Positions 16,303-26,231 of a stretch of 35,947 bases of DNA are shown here, piece by piece. The notes under the pieces are model-generated. The model was not told the DNA's origin and did no database searches. It saw nothing but the letters and a program-made list of their open reading frames with translations. Numbering within the stretch: position 1 is the stretch's first letter; every line of letters begins with the position of its first letter. The position numbers were made by a program, and so were the translations under genes. Source of the DNA: JBGSKY01 sp041740995 (GTDB lineage Bacteria > Planctomycetota > Planctomycetia > Pirellulales > Pirellulaceae); assembly GCA_041740995.1 (NCBI GenBank), contig JBGSKY010000233.1:1-35947 (forward strand), read 5' to 3'.

Positions 16303-19300
16303 ATCGACGGATGGCTTGCTGGTTGCGATCTTTGCGGCTGTTCCGGAAATTCGGTCGCGATGTAATGCCGCTTCATCGATTCCGTCACCGTCAAAATCTC
16401 CGATAACGTACTCGCCGGATTCGGATTCCAATTGGAACACTCGGTCCGTCGCGTCCTCGCGGCCGTTTCGATTGCTATCGACGATTAGTTTGCCGTGACG
16501 AATTACGCCAATGTCGTCCAATCCATCGCCGTCAAAGTCACCGACGACTGGAATGTCGCCCGCTTTCCCGAACTCAAACTGCGAATCAAATTTTTCGTTC
16601 CATTTTCCGTCGCCGTTGCTGTCCAGTCGCCAGATGCCGTTTCGGAAAAGTCCGACAGTTGAAATTCCATCGCCATTGAAATCGCCAGAGATTGGTTGGT
16701 CGTCTCGAACGCCTTCGCGGAACACGTGATCGATAACGTCGCTTCGGGCCGGCGCGTTGGTGCTGCGTTGCAGCAAGCGGCGTCGCTCTTCGGCATAGAG
16801 TTCATCTTGAGGAATATTTTTCGGTTTACGGCGATTGAAATTCTCCGAATCCGGCAAGCCCACTTCATTGGCAAGTGCTTCGTCATCGCCTTCCCATTGC
16901 GGACCGAAAATGCCAATGTCGTCTTTGCCATCGCCGTCCCAATCGCCGATCACTGGCAGATCTTTTTCATCGCCCAGCTTGGCCCACATGTCGCCATCGT
17001 CCCAACGTCCATTGCCGTTGACGTCGATTAGCCATTCACCCTCAAGATAAAGTGCAAGCTCATCGACTCCATCGCCGTTAAAGTCACCAGCGAGCGGGAT
17101 CGCGTCTTCAATATCGAACGCGTTTTTAGAAACCAAGCGTGTATCGTTTCGGTCGCTGGAGACGAAACGCCATTCGGCATTCTGCATCCGCGCGATTTTC
17201 CAGTGATAGATGTCCAGTACGTTTGCGACGTCGGCTAGCTGAGCTTTATTTACTAGCTTGCCAGACTGCGAGCCGCGTGGCGTGCCCGCATTGATGATGC
17301 TCAAGTGCCATGTGTAATCAGCCGATGCGAGTCCAGCAATCAACAAGTCTGGAATGTAGATCGGAGGTGCAGGCGGCGGAATCACAATCGATGGTTGCGG
17401 ATATAGCTGTGGTAGGTCGCGGGCTGGCGGCAGCGGAGCCGGTGGTCGATCGATTGGTGGAATTGGATTATCTCGTCTTGCAAGAACTTCGGAAAAATTG
17501 TTCTCGCGAGAAAAATCGCCGGCTGCAATGTTGATCAAAAGAATTGCATCGTTGCGAGGATTCGTCGCTTCATCCAGAGCGAGGAACGCAAGCAAGCCAG
17601 CAGCTTCGGGATCATTGGACAGGTCTTCTGCGTTGAGGCTTAAACCTCCGCTTGATCCTGGCGTATCGAGCCCATCAACATAACCTTCGGGTTGGATTTG
17701 ATAGACGTGATAAGCCCCAGCCCGCAAGCCTGTGAACTCGAAATATCCATTGGCATCGGTTTTGACTCGAATGACATCTTCAGAATAGATCCCGGATAAC
17801 GCGCGGCTTGATGGGAACGGCTGACCGTTGACTGACCGAAGCTCTAAAACAACATTCGCAAGTGGCGTGTCGCTGGCGTCTCGTTGACCGTCGCGAATTG
17901 GACGAAGAACATCCGGAACAGTTCCTGTTTCATTAACGATCGTTGGCCCATCTTGAAAGACGTAACCCGAGATCGTGGCAGGTGGTACTTCGCAGAAATC
18001 TAGGTCATCGAGGAACTCGCCACCCATCAAATCGATGTTGGCAAGCAAGTCATCGATTGTTGTGGTGGCACGTCCAGCCGGAGCCGTTTGGCCACCGTTG
18101 AAATAGCCCGATGGCTGAATTTCGCGAATGCTGTATTTGCCGGGTTGCAGATTTTCAAAACGATAATTGCCTTGGCGATCGGTAGTTGTAAAAGTGATCA
18201 CGCGACCGGATTGATCAAGCAATTCGACGCGCACTCCCACGATCCCCTGTTCATTTGGATCTTGGATACAATCTTGGTCAAGGTCCGCGTAGATTGTGCC
18301 ACCCAAACCGGCGGGCAAGAGCTCGCAAAAGTTATATTCGACAAGGACGTCACCACCATTGATGTTGATCGCGGTGATGATGTCAGGTTGTGTTGCATCG
18401 CCACCACCGCTACCAGCTCGCTGACCGCCTTGGAAATAGCCCTCAGGTTGTGTTTCGCGTACCGCATATCTTCCCGGCGCCAGCCCTGAAAATTGATAGG
18501 ATCCGTCCGCGTTTGTTCGGGCTGTCTGCAGCACAACACCTGTTTCGCTGATCAGATCGACTCGTACATTGCTGATTCCGCGTTCACCGGGTTGGACCAA
18601 ACAGTCGCCATTGTTATCAATGAAAACATAGCCAGCGATCTGAGCTGGCGGGATTTCAGTGAAATCATAGTTTGTAAGATTTGCGCCACTGTCGATTTGA
18701 AAACCACGAATAAAATCCAGCTCAGATGCGTCGCCGCCAGCACTACCTGGATAAGTTCTACCGTTGAAAAAGCCATCTGGCTGCAACTCGTGAACGCTGT
18801 ATCGACCGGGGCGAATATCCGTGAACAAATACTCGCCGCTTACGTTAGTGGTCGTGGTCTTGATTACATTGCCCGCTTGATCGAGCAATTGCACAACGAC
18901 TCCGCCAAGCGGACGCTCGTTGGTTAAGTCAACGCGGTTGTTATCGTTAATATCGACAATGACGTGACCGCTGATCGACGCCGGTCGCACTTCACCAAAG
19001 TCATAGTTCAGGCCGGTCTTACCAGATGGGAGATTTATTTGCGAAATAGTATCGGTGGCCGAGTTGACTTGGCCAACCGGTCGACCATCAATCGTTCCAA
19101 CAATGTCTTTGCCATCAAGGTAAGCAGCGGGTGTTGTCTCATGCAATCGATAAACGCCAGGACTTAAAAAACGGAAAGAGTAAAAACCGTTTTGATCGGT
19201 TGCAATGGAATCAACTTTGTTGCCCGCCGCATCATAGAGATCGATTTGTACGCCTGCCAAGAGTGGTTCGCTGGATTGTCGAATTCCGTCGTCGTTAACA

Positions 19301-21237
19301 TCTTCAAAAACGTGTCCAGAAATCTCTGCCGGCGGTAGTTCGCAAAAATTATATTGGACACCAGTTTGACCTGGGCGAACGTTAATGCGATCAATTTCAC
19401 TCGTGCCGTTTTCACGACCGACTGCGACGCCATCGATCCGGCCCACCATTGCATCGCCATCAATTACACCGGCAGGGGTAATCTCGCGGATGGTGTAGAC
19501 GCCGACCGGCAAGTTATCAAACGAGTAGTAGCCTTGCGCGTTTGTTGTCTTGGTTTCAATGACGCGACTACTGCTGTCCAGCAGCAGTACTGTTACTCCA
19601 GCGAGAGGACTGTGCGCACCAGGATCGGTCGAATCGCAATCGAAGCCGGGATTTACGATGTGCACAAAACCTGACAGCGAACTTGGTGGTAACTCTCCAA
19701 AATTAAACTCGATGCCGTTTTCGTTCCCATTGAGTTGAATTAGGTCAATGACTTCGTTGACCGTGACTTGTCCGCGACGTTGCCCACCAACTGTCCCAGC
19801 GGTATCTTTGCCATCGAAATAGCCTGCTGGCTGATTGACTTCGGTTACCTTGTATCGACCCGGTGGCAAATTCGTGAAGCTGTACGAGCCATCCGTAGCT
19901 GTTCGCGTCGTTCGGGTGATAGTGCCGTTGACCGTCGATATTGATTGCAACCGAATCTCGACGCCTTCGATACCAATTTCAGTGGCACCACGGACCCCAT
20001 CGTCATTGATATCAGAATAAACAAAGCCTCGGATGGTGGTAGGTTGCGCCTCTGCAAAATTCAATTGAGTGGCGTGGGTATCGCCAAGCAAAACTTCGAT
20101 TTGAGTAAGCACGTCAGCATTGCCAACGACAGTGGAACCGACGCGAGAACCATTTAAAACTCCTGGAATCGCACCGACGCTGTAGTAGCCAGTCGGCTGT
20201 GTTTCGCGGACTTCATAGATTCCCGGTTCGAGTTTTAAGTTCAAACCGAACTCGTAATTACCGCTTGCATTGGTCGTCGTACGATGACCGGTTGATACAA
20301 ACTGGCTGCCCTGCTTGCGGAATAGTTCCAACGAAACTCCGGGGAGTGGTTGCTCGTTGTTGTCGCGAATAAGATTTAGATTGTTATCGACGAAAACTGT
20401 CCCAGCGATGGTGATCGGTTTGGCAATCTGAGTTACTGTAAACGCTGCACCGGCCGATCTGTCACGCAGCCCACCCGCGTCATCGGCTGGAAGTTGAAGA
20501 TTGGAACCGGCCAGCACTGCATCGTATCGATTCAGATATTGCGTGATGCCGTCAATGTCTTCGAAATGCGGGGCACTGAAGAACGCTTGGAATTTCGTAG
20601 TTTGAAATTCAACACCAGAAGTAATCGGATCGAAACCCGAATTGATTTCTTCGAGGTTGCGTTCGTTAGGATCAAAAAATTCAACTTCATCGACATCGAT
20701 CGTGAATACTAAAACATCGCCAGCGCGAAAGTTCTGGAATTCGAGAACCATTCTTGTCGAACCGTCTTCGACTCGGGCAATAACGCGGGCACTCGGATCA
20801 GCGGCGGTTAAGCGAGTGATTTGAAACGGAAAAGCATGGTCGGCGCCCAAACCTGATTCCAATGTATCGAAAAAGTTGTCGCCGACGTTGAATCCGGGAG
20901 CGCCCTGGTCGCCGTCAATAATCAAACGGTTAAGTGTCGTGCCAGTCGCGCCACCTTTAAACGTGACATAGAACGTATCACCGTGTAAATCGCTCCCGGT
21001 GTCGTCTTCAATGTATACGCCACCGACCCATATCGGATCGACGTTGAACATTGCCCGCGCTTCCATGTGTTCAAAAACAGCCGTGCGATTGATAGCACGG
21101 TGCCTTGATTCGCTGTTCGAATGCTTCTTTGGCAAGCGTGAAAACGAAGTCGCCAGAGAGCTAGAGTCTTCTCTCAACGCCTTCTGAAACGCAGAGATGT
21201 TTTTTCTTTTTCCTGAAAATAACGAAGTGAATCGCAT
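16288..21237 (-). CDS. Giant surface protein: LEPR-like N-terminus, eight SdrD-B repeats, FG-GAP-like repeats
   Basis: A 1649-residue exported protein. The basic N-terminus of about 50 residues leads to FEHMEARAMF (55-64), a variant of the LEPR-type motif found at the start of many planctomycete secreted proteins. A unique domain follows (about 65-270). Eight SdrD-B/Cna-B-like repeats run from about 275 to 1250. Each has a (S/A)G(H/Y/F)VF-D-N-D-G type opening, PG(R/V)Y in the middle, a QP-G(Y)-F/D-G turn and a closing YNF/CELPP strand. A proline-rich linker (about 1255-1295) precedes FG-GAP/VCBS-like segments (about 1380-1636) with calcium-type loops such as GDFNGDGVDE, GDWDGDGKDD and GDFDGDGLDD. 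No LPxTG or C-terminal membrane anchor is seen. An adhesin or cell-surface stalk is a reasonable inference. Confidence 0.93.
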   Translation of the reverse strand: MRFTSLFSGKRKNISAFQKALREDSSSLATSFSRLPKKHSNSESRHRAINRTAVFEHMEARAMFNVDPIWVGGVYIEDDTGSDLHGDTFYVTFKGGATGTTLNRLIIDGDQGAPGFNVGDNFFDTLESGLGADHAFPFQITRLTAADPSARVIARVEDGSTRMVLEFQNFRAGDVLVFTIDVDEVEFFDPNERNLEEINSGFDPITSGVEFQTTKFQAFFSAPHFEDIDGITQYLNRYDAVLAGSNLQLPADDAGGLRDRSAGAAFTVTQIAKPITIAGTVFVDNNLNLIRDNNEQPLPGVSLELFRKQGSQFVSTGHRTTTNASGNYEFGLNLKLEPGIYEVRETQPTGYYSVGAIPGVLNGSRVGSTVVGNADVLTQIEVLLGDTHATQLNFAEAQPTTIRGFVYSDINDDGVRGATEIGIEGVEIRLQSISTVNGTITRTTRTATDGSYSFTNLPPGRYKVTEVNQPAGYFDGKDTAGTVGGQRRGQVTVNEVIDLIQLNGNENGIEFNFGELPPSSLSGFVHIVNPGFDCDSTDPGAHSPLAGVTVLLLDSSSRVIETKTTNAQGYYSFDNLPVGVYTIREITPAGVIDGDAMVGRIDGVAVGRENGTSEIDRINVRPGQTGVQYNFCELPPAEISGHVFEDVNDDGIRQSSEPLLAGVQIDLYDAAGNKVDSIATDQNGFYSFRFLSPGVYRLHETTPAAYLDGKDIVGTIDGRPVGQVNSATDTISQINLPSGKTGLNYDFGEVRPASISGHVIVDINDNNRVDLTNERPLGGVVVQLLDQAGNVIKTTTTNVSGEYLFTDIRPGRYSVHELQPDGFFNGRTYPGSAGGDASELDFIRGFQIDSGANLTNYDFTEIPPAQIAGYVFIDNNGDCLVQPGERGISNVRVDLISETGVVLQTARTNADGSYQFSGLAPGRYAVRETQPEGYFQGGQRAGSGGGDATQPDIITAININGGDVLVEYNFCELLPAGLGGTIYADLDQDCIQDPNEQGIVGVRVELLDQSGRVITFTTTDRQGNYRFENLQPGKYSIREIQPSGYFNGGQTAPAGRATTTIDDLLANIDLMGGEFLDDLDFCEVPPATISGYVFQDGPTIVNETGTVPDVLRPIRDGQRDASDTPLANVVLELRSVNGQPFPSSRALSGIYSEDVIRVKTDANGYFEFTGLRAGAYHVYQIQPEGYVDGLDTPGSSGGLSLNAEDLSNDPEAAGLLAFLALDEATNPRNDAILLINIAAGDFSRENNFSEVLARRDNPIPPIDRPPAPLPPARDLPQLYPQPSIVIPPPAPPIYIPDLLIAGLASADYTWHLSIINAGTPRGSQSGKLVNKAQLADVANVLDIYHWKIARMQNAEWRFVSSDRNDTRLVSKNAFDIEDAIPLAGDFNGDGVDELALYLEGEWLIDVNGNGRWDDGDMWAKLGDEKDLPVIGDWDGDGKDDIGIFGPQWEGDDEALANEVGLPDSENFNRRKPKNIPQDELYAEERRRLLQRSTNAPARSDVIDHVFREGVRDDQPISGDFNGDGISTVGLFRNGIWRLDSNGDGKWNEKFDSQFEFGKAGDIPVVGDFDGDGLDDIGVIRHGKLIVDSNRNGREDATDRVFQLESESGEYVIGDFDGDGIDEAALHRDRISGTAAKIATSKPSVDSSQR

Positions 21238-21390
21238 TTATGGCATCTCCGTATGCACAAGGCAATCGCGCAATATTCTGTTCGTCTGTTGGCTTCGAAT
21301 TTTGAGCAGCAATGTAATTTAGCGACGATCCGAAACGTGAACCGAATCGTTTGGTTTCATTCAAAGGAAAGTTTGTTTCAAGACATGCTG

Positions 21391-22509
21391 TTAGTAAGTC
21401 GGCTCGTTGACGCCCGAGTCGAAAAACTGGCTTCTAACTGGATGAGTAATTGTGTTGGAACTTGAAGAAGAACTATTGATCATCGACATGTTCCACAAGC
21501 GAATGGTTGTATCAAATCCAGCGGTTATCAAATAATGATCATCGGCCAACATCACCGCAACCGAGCCTTCGTGACCGACCAATTGCTTTAGGATCTTTCC
21601 ATCGCGTTTATCCAGAATTTGAATCGTGTTGTCGGCACCAGCGGCAACCAAACGATCGTCGTCCAAAATTTGGAGGCTTAAAAGTTTGCCGGTGTGAAGT
21701 TGGTTTTCAAAAATGATCTCACCGGTCTGCCAATTAAATTGCTGGACACATTTATCTTCGCCAACGCTGGTCAGTTTTTCGCCGCTCGCGTCCAACGACA
21801 ACGAACGCACACGACCACGGTGCTTTCGATATTCATTAATCACCGATCCCTCGTCTGTATCAAATATGTGGATTGCTCCATCTCGGCCGCCAGCCATCAA
21901 AAAACGGCCATCGTGTGAGAACACAAACGAGCGCTGATCGCCGCAATCGCATTGCATTGTTCTAATCGGTTTGAAGTCGGTTGTTGAAATGAGGTTAATG
22001 TCCTGGCTGAAACCGCCAACAGCGAACTGTTGACGCGATTCATCAATGGCCAGTGCGGTCAGCGTATGATCTAAAGTCGCCACGATCAGGCTGACCGATT
22101 TAGCTGGTTCTGCTGTCGTCCATGTCCACAAAATCACCTGTCCGTCATCACCACAGCTTAGTAATCGGGACCGATCGCCCACGGGCGACAAAAACGCCAT
22201 TTGTCGAACCCAATCCGAATGTGCTTTTAAAGTGGCAATCGTTTGACCCGTTTGCAAATTTAGGCACCGGATCGCATGATCATCACCGGCCGCAACAAGA
22301 ATCTGATTCTCGTCGTCGATTGCGATTGCGGTGACGACCGGACTGTACTGAAACCCAGGAAGCGGTGCCAGTTGAATCATTCCTGAATCGGCGGTCGATG
22401 GTGAATCAATTGTGAGGTCCGCAGCGGCTATGGTATGCAGCGATTCAAAAGCTGCTATTGACCCAATCAGCAAGACGATGCAGAAAGCATTAGTTGAGTG
22501 CTTGTTCAT
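21391..22509 (-). CDS. Secreted WD40-repeat beta-propeller protein
   Basis: A 372-residue protein when started at ATG 22509. A second ATG seven codons upstream is possible but gives a less typical signal. The N-terminus NAFCIVLLIGSIAAFESL followed by AAADL is a signal peptide. About seven WD40 repeats follow, with blade motifs such as DDHAIRCLNLQTG, DDGQVILWTW, RDGAIHIFDTDEG, EDKCVQQFNWQTG, ADNTIQILDKRDG and FDTTIRLWNM, enough for one closed propeller. The C-terminal tail is serine-rich and not repeat-like. WD40 proteins act as interaction scaffolds and no enzyme domain is present. It lies 153 bases upstream of the giant surface protein on the same strand, so a functional link in the envelope is plausible. 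Confidence 0.88.
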   Translation of the reverse strand: MNKHSTNAFCIVLLIGSIAAFESLHTIAAADLTIDSPSTADSGMIQLAPLPGFQYSPVVTAIAIDDENQILVAAGDDHAIRCLNLQTGQTIATLKAHSDWVRQMAFLSPVGDRSRLLSCGDDGQVILWTWTTAEPAKSVSLIVATLDHTLTALAIDESRQQFAVGGFSQDINLISTTDFKPIRTMQCDCGDQRSFVFSHDGRFLMAGGRDGAIHIFDTDEGSVINEYRKHRGRVRSLSLDASGEKLTSVGEDKCVQQFNWQTGEIIFENQLHTGKLLSLQILDDDRLVAAGADNTIQILDKRDGKILKQLVGHEGSVAVMLADDHYLITAGFDTTIRLWNMSMINSSSSSSNTITHPVRSQFFDSGVNEPTY

Positions 22510-22530
22510 TTTCTTACAGTGGTTGGCCAT

Positions 22531-22822
22531 TGGAAATGGATCGATACTTCAGCCCTCCTCTCTTTTCGGCCTTTACAACGCGTGAGTTTAGGCAAACTTT
22601 GCGGATTAAAATGACTCTCCGGTCAAGCGGTGCGGATTCTTCTGATCGATTAAGACTTCAGTACCGAAGTGAGTGGATCGGAACAAAATCGGCCTCTCGG
22701 GCGAGCAATTTTCCAATGAATGTAGGAACGGCCCAAAAATAGCCCAATGATCCGGTCTTTTATGCGTGCATTTGTTGCAAGCAACCTCGCTGAGGTCCAT
22801 AATGGAGGTTGCGTCGTTGGGC
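22531..22822. other. Divergent intergenic region before repeat copy 2
   Basis: The region between the WD40 gene (leftward) and the second PSCyt gene (rightward) must hold promoters for both. An 8-bp perfect hairpin is present at 22781-22788 (GCAACCTC) and 22805-22812 (GAGGTTGC), just beside the palindromic repeat. No gene is supported. Confidence 0.45.
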
Positions 22823-22900
22823 TTAGAACCTATCCGAAAAAAGGGGTCTGACCCTTTGGAGGAACGGAGAGGGTCAGACTCCTTTTCGGATAGACTCTTA
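22823..22900. repeat. Palindromic intergenic element, copy 2 (spacer inverted)
   Basis: The left end TTAGAACCTATCC and right end GGATAGACTCTTA match the ends of the other copies. The arms differ from copy 1 by two extra A in the left A-run and one C-to-T change in the right arm. The spacer reads TTTGGAGGAACGGAGAG, the reverse complement of the copy 1 spacer in the same end orientation. It sits in the divergent region upstream of the second PSCyt gene. Confidence 0.92.
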
Positions 22901-23010
22901 TTTTGCGTTCGACGTCGTCCCGCCTGCTGCACTTGCCAACCCACGGCGTTGGTTTCGAAGAGGCAGCCAATCACATTGATCGCCACCAGCCATATCGCCT
23001 CGGCAAGAAC
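22897..23010 (-). pseudogene. Possible short coding remnant next to repeat copy 2
   Basis: On the minus strand an uninterrupted 38-codon stretch reads as plausible protein: a hydrophobic run (AIWLVAINVIGCLF), then NAVGWQVQQAGRRR. A stop lies immediately upstream and the repeat begins immediately downstream. It has no start of its own at the edge and could be a decayed gene end. I do not recognise the family, and chance cannot be excluded. Confidence 0.2.
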
Positions 23011-23012
23011 TT

Positions 23013-26000
23013 ATGTTTTGCAAATTTTCGATCGGCCTTTCATCGTTTTGCTATCTAGTCGGATTTTGGTCGTCCTGTGCCATTCTGGCCGACGGCTTGC
23101 CGATTAAAGAGCAAACGAATTCGGTGAGTTTCGCGAGAGACATTCAACCGATTTTTGCTGACACTTGTCTCGCTTGCCACGGCCAAGATGCGTCGACTCG
23201 TAAAGCTGATTTGCGGCTCGATGACCGCCAATTCGCAATTGATTTTGGCGCAATTGTGCCAGGTGATTCGGCCAGCAGTCCGATCATCGCGAGAATCTAC
23301 TCGGATGATCCAGAAATGGTTATGCCGCCTCCTGAGTCGCATAAAGTATTGACAACGGCTCAAAAAGACGCCATGAAACGATGGGTCGAAGAAGAGGCTT
23401 TGTATGAGAAGCATTGGTCATTTGAAGCACCTAAGATGCCCTCTATTCCCCAAGTCAGTGACCCGAATTGGGCCATCAATCCGATCGATAACTTTGTCTT
23501 CGAAAAATTGACTAGCCGCGGACTTACGCCTGCACCAGCGGCAGATCTTCGAAATCTTGTTCGGCGAGTTTCGCTCGACTTAACTGGCTTGCCGCCGACC
23601 CCTCAAGAAATTGACGAAGTGCAAAATGATCCGAATCCTGATCGCTATGAACGCTACGTTGATTCGATTTTGCAACGCGAGACTTGGGGTGAGCATCGCG
23701 GTCGGTACTGGCTCGATTACGCGAGATTTGGCGACACGCATGGAATTCATTTTGACAATTTTCGGGAGATGCACTCTTACCGTGACTGGGTTATCAAGGC
23801 CTTCAACGACAATATGCCGTTTGATCAATTCACGATCGAACAGCTTGCTGGTGATCTCCTGCCCAATGCAACGACGGACCAAAAAATTGCGACCGGGTTC
23901 CATCGTTGCAATATTACGACCAACGAAGGCGGCATCATCGATGAAGAGTATGTCGTCTTGTACGCTCGTGATCGCGTTGAAACGACGGGCGCGGTTTGGA
24001 TGGGATTGACGGTTGGATGTGCGGTTTGTCATGACCACAAGTTCGATCCAATTTCGCAAAAAGAATTTTACGAGCTGACGGCCTTTTTTAATAACACGAC
24101 ACAAGCGCCTCGTGATGGAAACGTAAAGGATACGCCGCCGATCATCGTGGTTCCGACGGACATGCAACGTGCAGATTATGAAACTGCAAATAACATGCTC
24201 GCTGAAATAGCTCGAAAGAAAGAATCGTTAAAGCAATCGCAAGTCGATTCATTCAACAGTTGGATAGCATCTTCACAAGCGTTGAAGGATATCGAACAAC
24301 TGCAAGATAATGCGGCAAGAAGCTCAAATGCCAAATTAGCCTTGCATCTACCCCTTCAAGAAGTCGCTTCCGAATCAATTTCATACTCGACGCCGATTGG
24401 CGAGGTTCGCTCGCTGGCACTCAGTCATACCTCAGCATCGACAGAGGGGATTACGAGCGATAACGCTTGGGTCAACCAAGAGCAACATCAAGCGATCTTG
24501 CCAAGTTTTGGTAACTTCGAATTTGATCAGTCATTCAGCGTCGCTGTGTGGTTGCGAACACCCACAGCAAAATCAACCGGTGCGATCGTTTCACGGATGG
24601 ACGCCGCAAACCAATATCGGGGTTGGGACGTTTGGTTGGAAGGCAATCGGATTGGTATGCATTTCGTTAACGAGTGGCCCAAGAACGCATGTAAAGTTCT
24701 AACCGAGAAGCCGCTGCCGGCCGACAAATGGGTTCATGTCGCTTTGTCGTATGATGGGTCTCACGAGGCGAAAGGCATTCATTGTTGGATTGATGGAGAG
24801 GAAACCAAACTGAAGATTGATAAGGACGAATTGAACGCATCAATTCGAACTGAAGTGCCATTTTCAATCAATGGCCGACAAAAATCTGATTTCACGCCGG
24901 GAGTCAAGCTGCAAGACTTACGGCTTTATACGGGCACAATCAATGCAGATTTGGCAAAATCGTTAACGATTGATCGGTCGGCTTATTACTGGGCATCTAA
25001 GGCCAAAGGGAAAATTAATTCGACGCAACGCGATCAATTGTATGTGTATTATCTCGATCGATTCAGCCAAGAGTTTGGAGATCTAGTTGCACAGCAAAAC
25101 GAATGGCAAAACAAACTTGATGCGATTGTGGCTAACGGTACGATCGCCCACATCATGAATGAAAGAGAAGGAATACCGACCGCGTTTTTGCTCAATCGAG
25201 GTGAATACGATCAGCGACGAGATGAGGTGCATCCAGAGACGCCTGCGGTTTTGCCGCCGATGCAAGAATCGTTGCCACGAAACCGACTTGGATTAGCGGA
25301 GTGGCTGGTCAATGACGAACATCCTTTAACAGCGCGAGTGACCGTCAATCGATGCTGGCAAGAAATTTTTGGCCGAGGTTTGGTTGCGACTGCCGGTGAC
25401 TTTGGTATCACTGGCGAGCTACCGACCCATCCCGAGTTATTGGATTATCTTTCGATCGAATTTCGCAGCAATGGTTGGGACGTCAAACAGCTTTATCGAC
25501 AAATGGTCACCAGTGCCACCTATCGCCAGTCTCAAGTCATCACACCGGAAAAACTAGAACTCGATCCAGATAATCGTTACCTCAGTCGTGGTGTTCGATA
25601 TCGAATGGATGCCGAGATGATTCGTGATTATGCCTTGTCGGTCAGCGGACTGCTTAATCCTGTCATCGGTGGTCGTAGCGTAAGGCCATATCAGCCCAGC
25701 GGCGTTTGGGAAGCAGTTGCGATGCCTGAAAGCAATACTCGCAACTACAAGCTTGACGATGCTGCAATGATCTATCGTCGCAGCATGTACACGTTCTGGA
25801 AACGATCAGCGCCGCCCGCTTCGATGGACATCTTTAACGCTCCGTCACGAGAGACATGTACGGTCAAACGGGAACGGACCAATACTCCACTACAAGCCTT
25901 GGTCACAATGAACGATCCTCAGTTCGTGGAAGCGAACCGAGTTCTCGCTGGTGTGATTTTGATGGATGATTCGCTTGCCGATGACAATGCCAGGATTCAA

Positions 26001-26231
26001 GCAACGGCCTTGCGAGCTATTGGTAGAACTTTCGATGATGCTGAATTGAAGATTGTTAATCAGACTCTGAAATCGGCGCTCGATTATTATTCCAGCCATT
26101 CCGCTGATGCAGATAAACTGTTGACTACGGGCGAAACACCATTGCGGACCACGAACGCAACAACCGAACATGCGGCTTGGACTCTCGTTGTCAACCAGAT
26201 CATGAATTTAGACGAGGTACTGTGCAAATGA
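23013..26231 (+). CDS. PSCyt1-DUF1549-LamG-DUF1553 protein
   Basis: A 1072-residue exported protein with a signal peptide in the first 27 residues (FSIGLSSFCYLVGFWSSCAI). PSCyt1 follows with C52-L-A-C55-H56 and MPPPESHKVL. DUF1549 (about 155-360) ends CAVCHDHKFDP near residue 337. A LamG/concanavalin-like domain (about 503-650; FSVAVWLRTP, DKWVHVALSYDGS, LQDLRLYTGTI) probably binds carbohydrate. DUF1553 (about 756 to the end) starts RLGLAEWLVNDEHPLTAR and ends VVNQIMNLDEVLCK. It differs from the first copy in the window by having LamG between the two DUFs. Its stop overlaps the start of the partner DUF1501 gene by four bases. Confidence 0.94.
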   Translation: MFCKFSIGLSSFCYLVGFWSSCAILADGLPIKEQTNSVSFARDIQPIFADTCLACHGQDASTRKADLRLDDRQFAIDFGAIVPGDSASSPIIARIYSDDPEMVMPPPESHKVLTTAQKDAMKRWVEEEALYEKHWSFEAPKMPSIPQVSDPNWAINPIDNFVFEKLTSRGLTPAPAADLRNLVRRVSLDLTGLPPTPQEIDEVQNDPNPDRYERYVDSILQRETWGEHRGRYWLDYARFGDTHGIHFDNFREMHSYRDWVIKAFNDNMPFDQFTIEQLAGDLLPNATTDQKIATGFHRCNITTNEGGIIDEEYVVLYARDRVETTGAVWMGLTVGCAVCHDHKFDPISQKEFYELTAFFNNTTQAPRDGNVKDTPPIIVVPTDMQRADYETANNMLAEIARKKESLKQSQVDSFNSWIASSQALKDIEQLQDNAARSSNAKLALHLPLQEVASESISYSTPIGEVRSLALSHTSASTEGITSDNAWVNQEQHQAILPSFGNFEFDQSFSVAVWLRTPTAKSTGAIVSRMDAANQYRGWDVWLEGNRIGMHFVNEWPKNACKVLTEKPLPADKWVHVALSYDGSHEAKGIHCWIDGEETKLKIDKDELNASIRTEVPFSINGRQKSDFTPGVKLQDLRLYTGTINADLAKSLTIDRSAYYWASKAKGKINSTQRDQLYVYYLDRFSQEFGDLVAQQNEWQNKLDAIVANGTIAHIMNEREGIPTAFLLNRGEYDQRRDEVHPETPAVLPPMQESLPRNRLGLAEWLVNDEHPLTARVTVNRCWQEIFGRGLVATAGDFGITGELPTHPELLDYLSIEFRSNGWDVKQLYRQMVTSATYRQSQVITPEKLELDPDNRYLSRGVRYRMDAEMIRDYALSVSGLLNPVIGGRSVRPYQPSGVWEAVAMPESNTRNYKLDDAAMIYRRSMYTFWKRSAPPASMDIFNAPSRETCTVKRERTNTPLQALVTMNDPQFVEANRVLAGVILMDDSLADDNARIQATALRAIGRTFDDAELKIVNQTLKSALDYYSSHSADADKLLTTGETPLRTTNATTEHAAWTLVVNQIMNLDEVLCK

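Noticed and set aside
23580..24167. Minus-strand open frame of 195 codons inside the second PSCyt gene
   Set aside because: It lies wholly antisense to conserved DUF1549 coding sequence, and its composition (rich in R, I and N) is that of a shadow frame.
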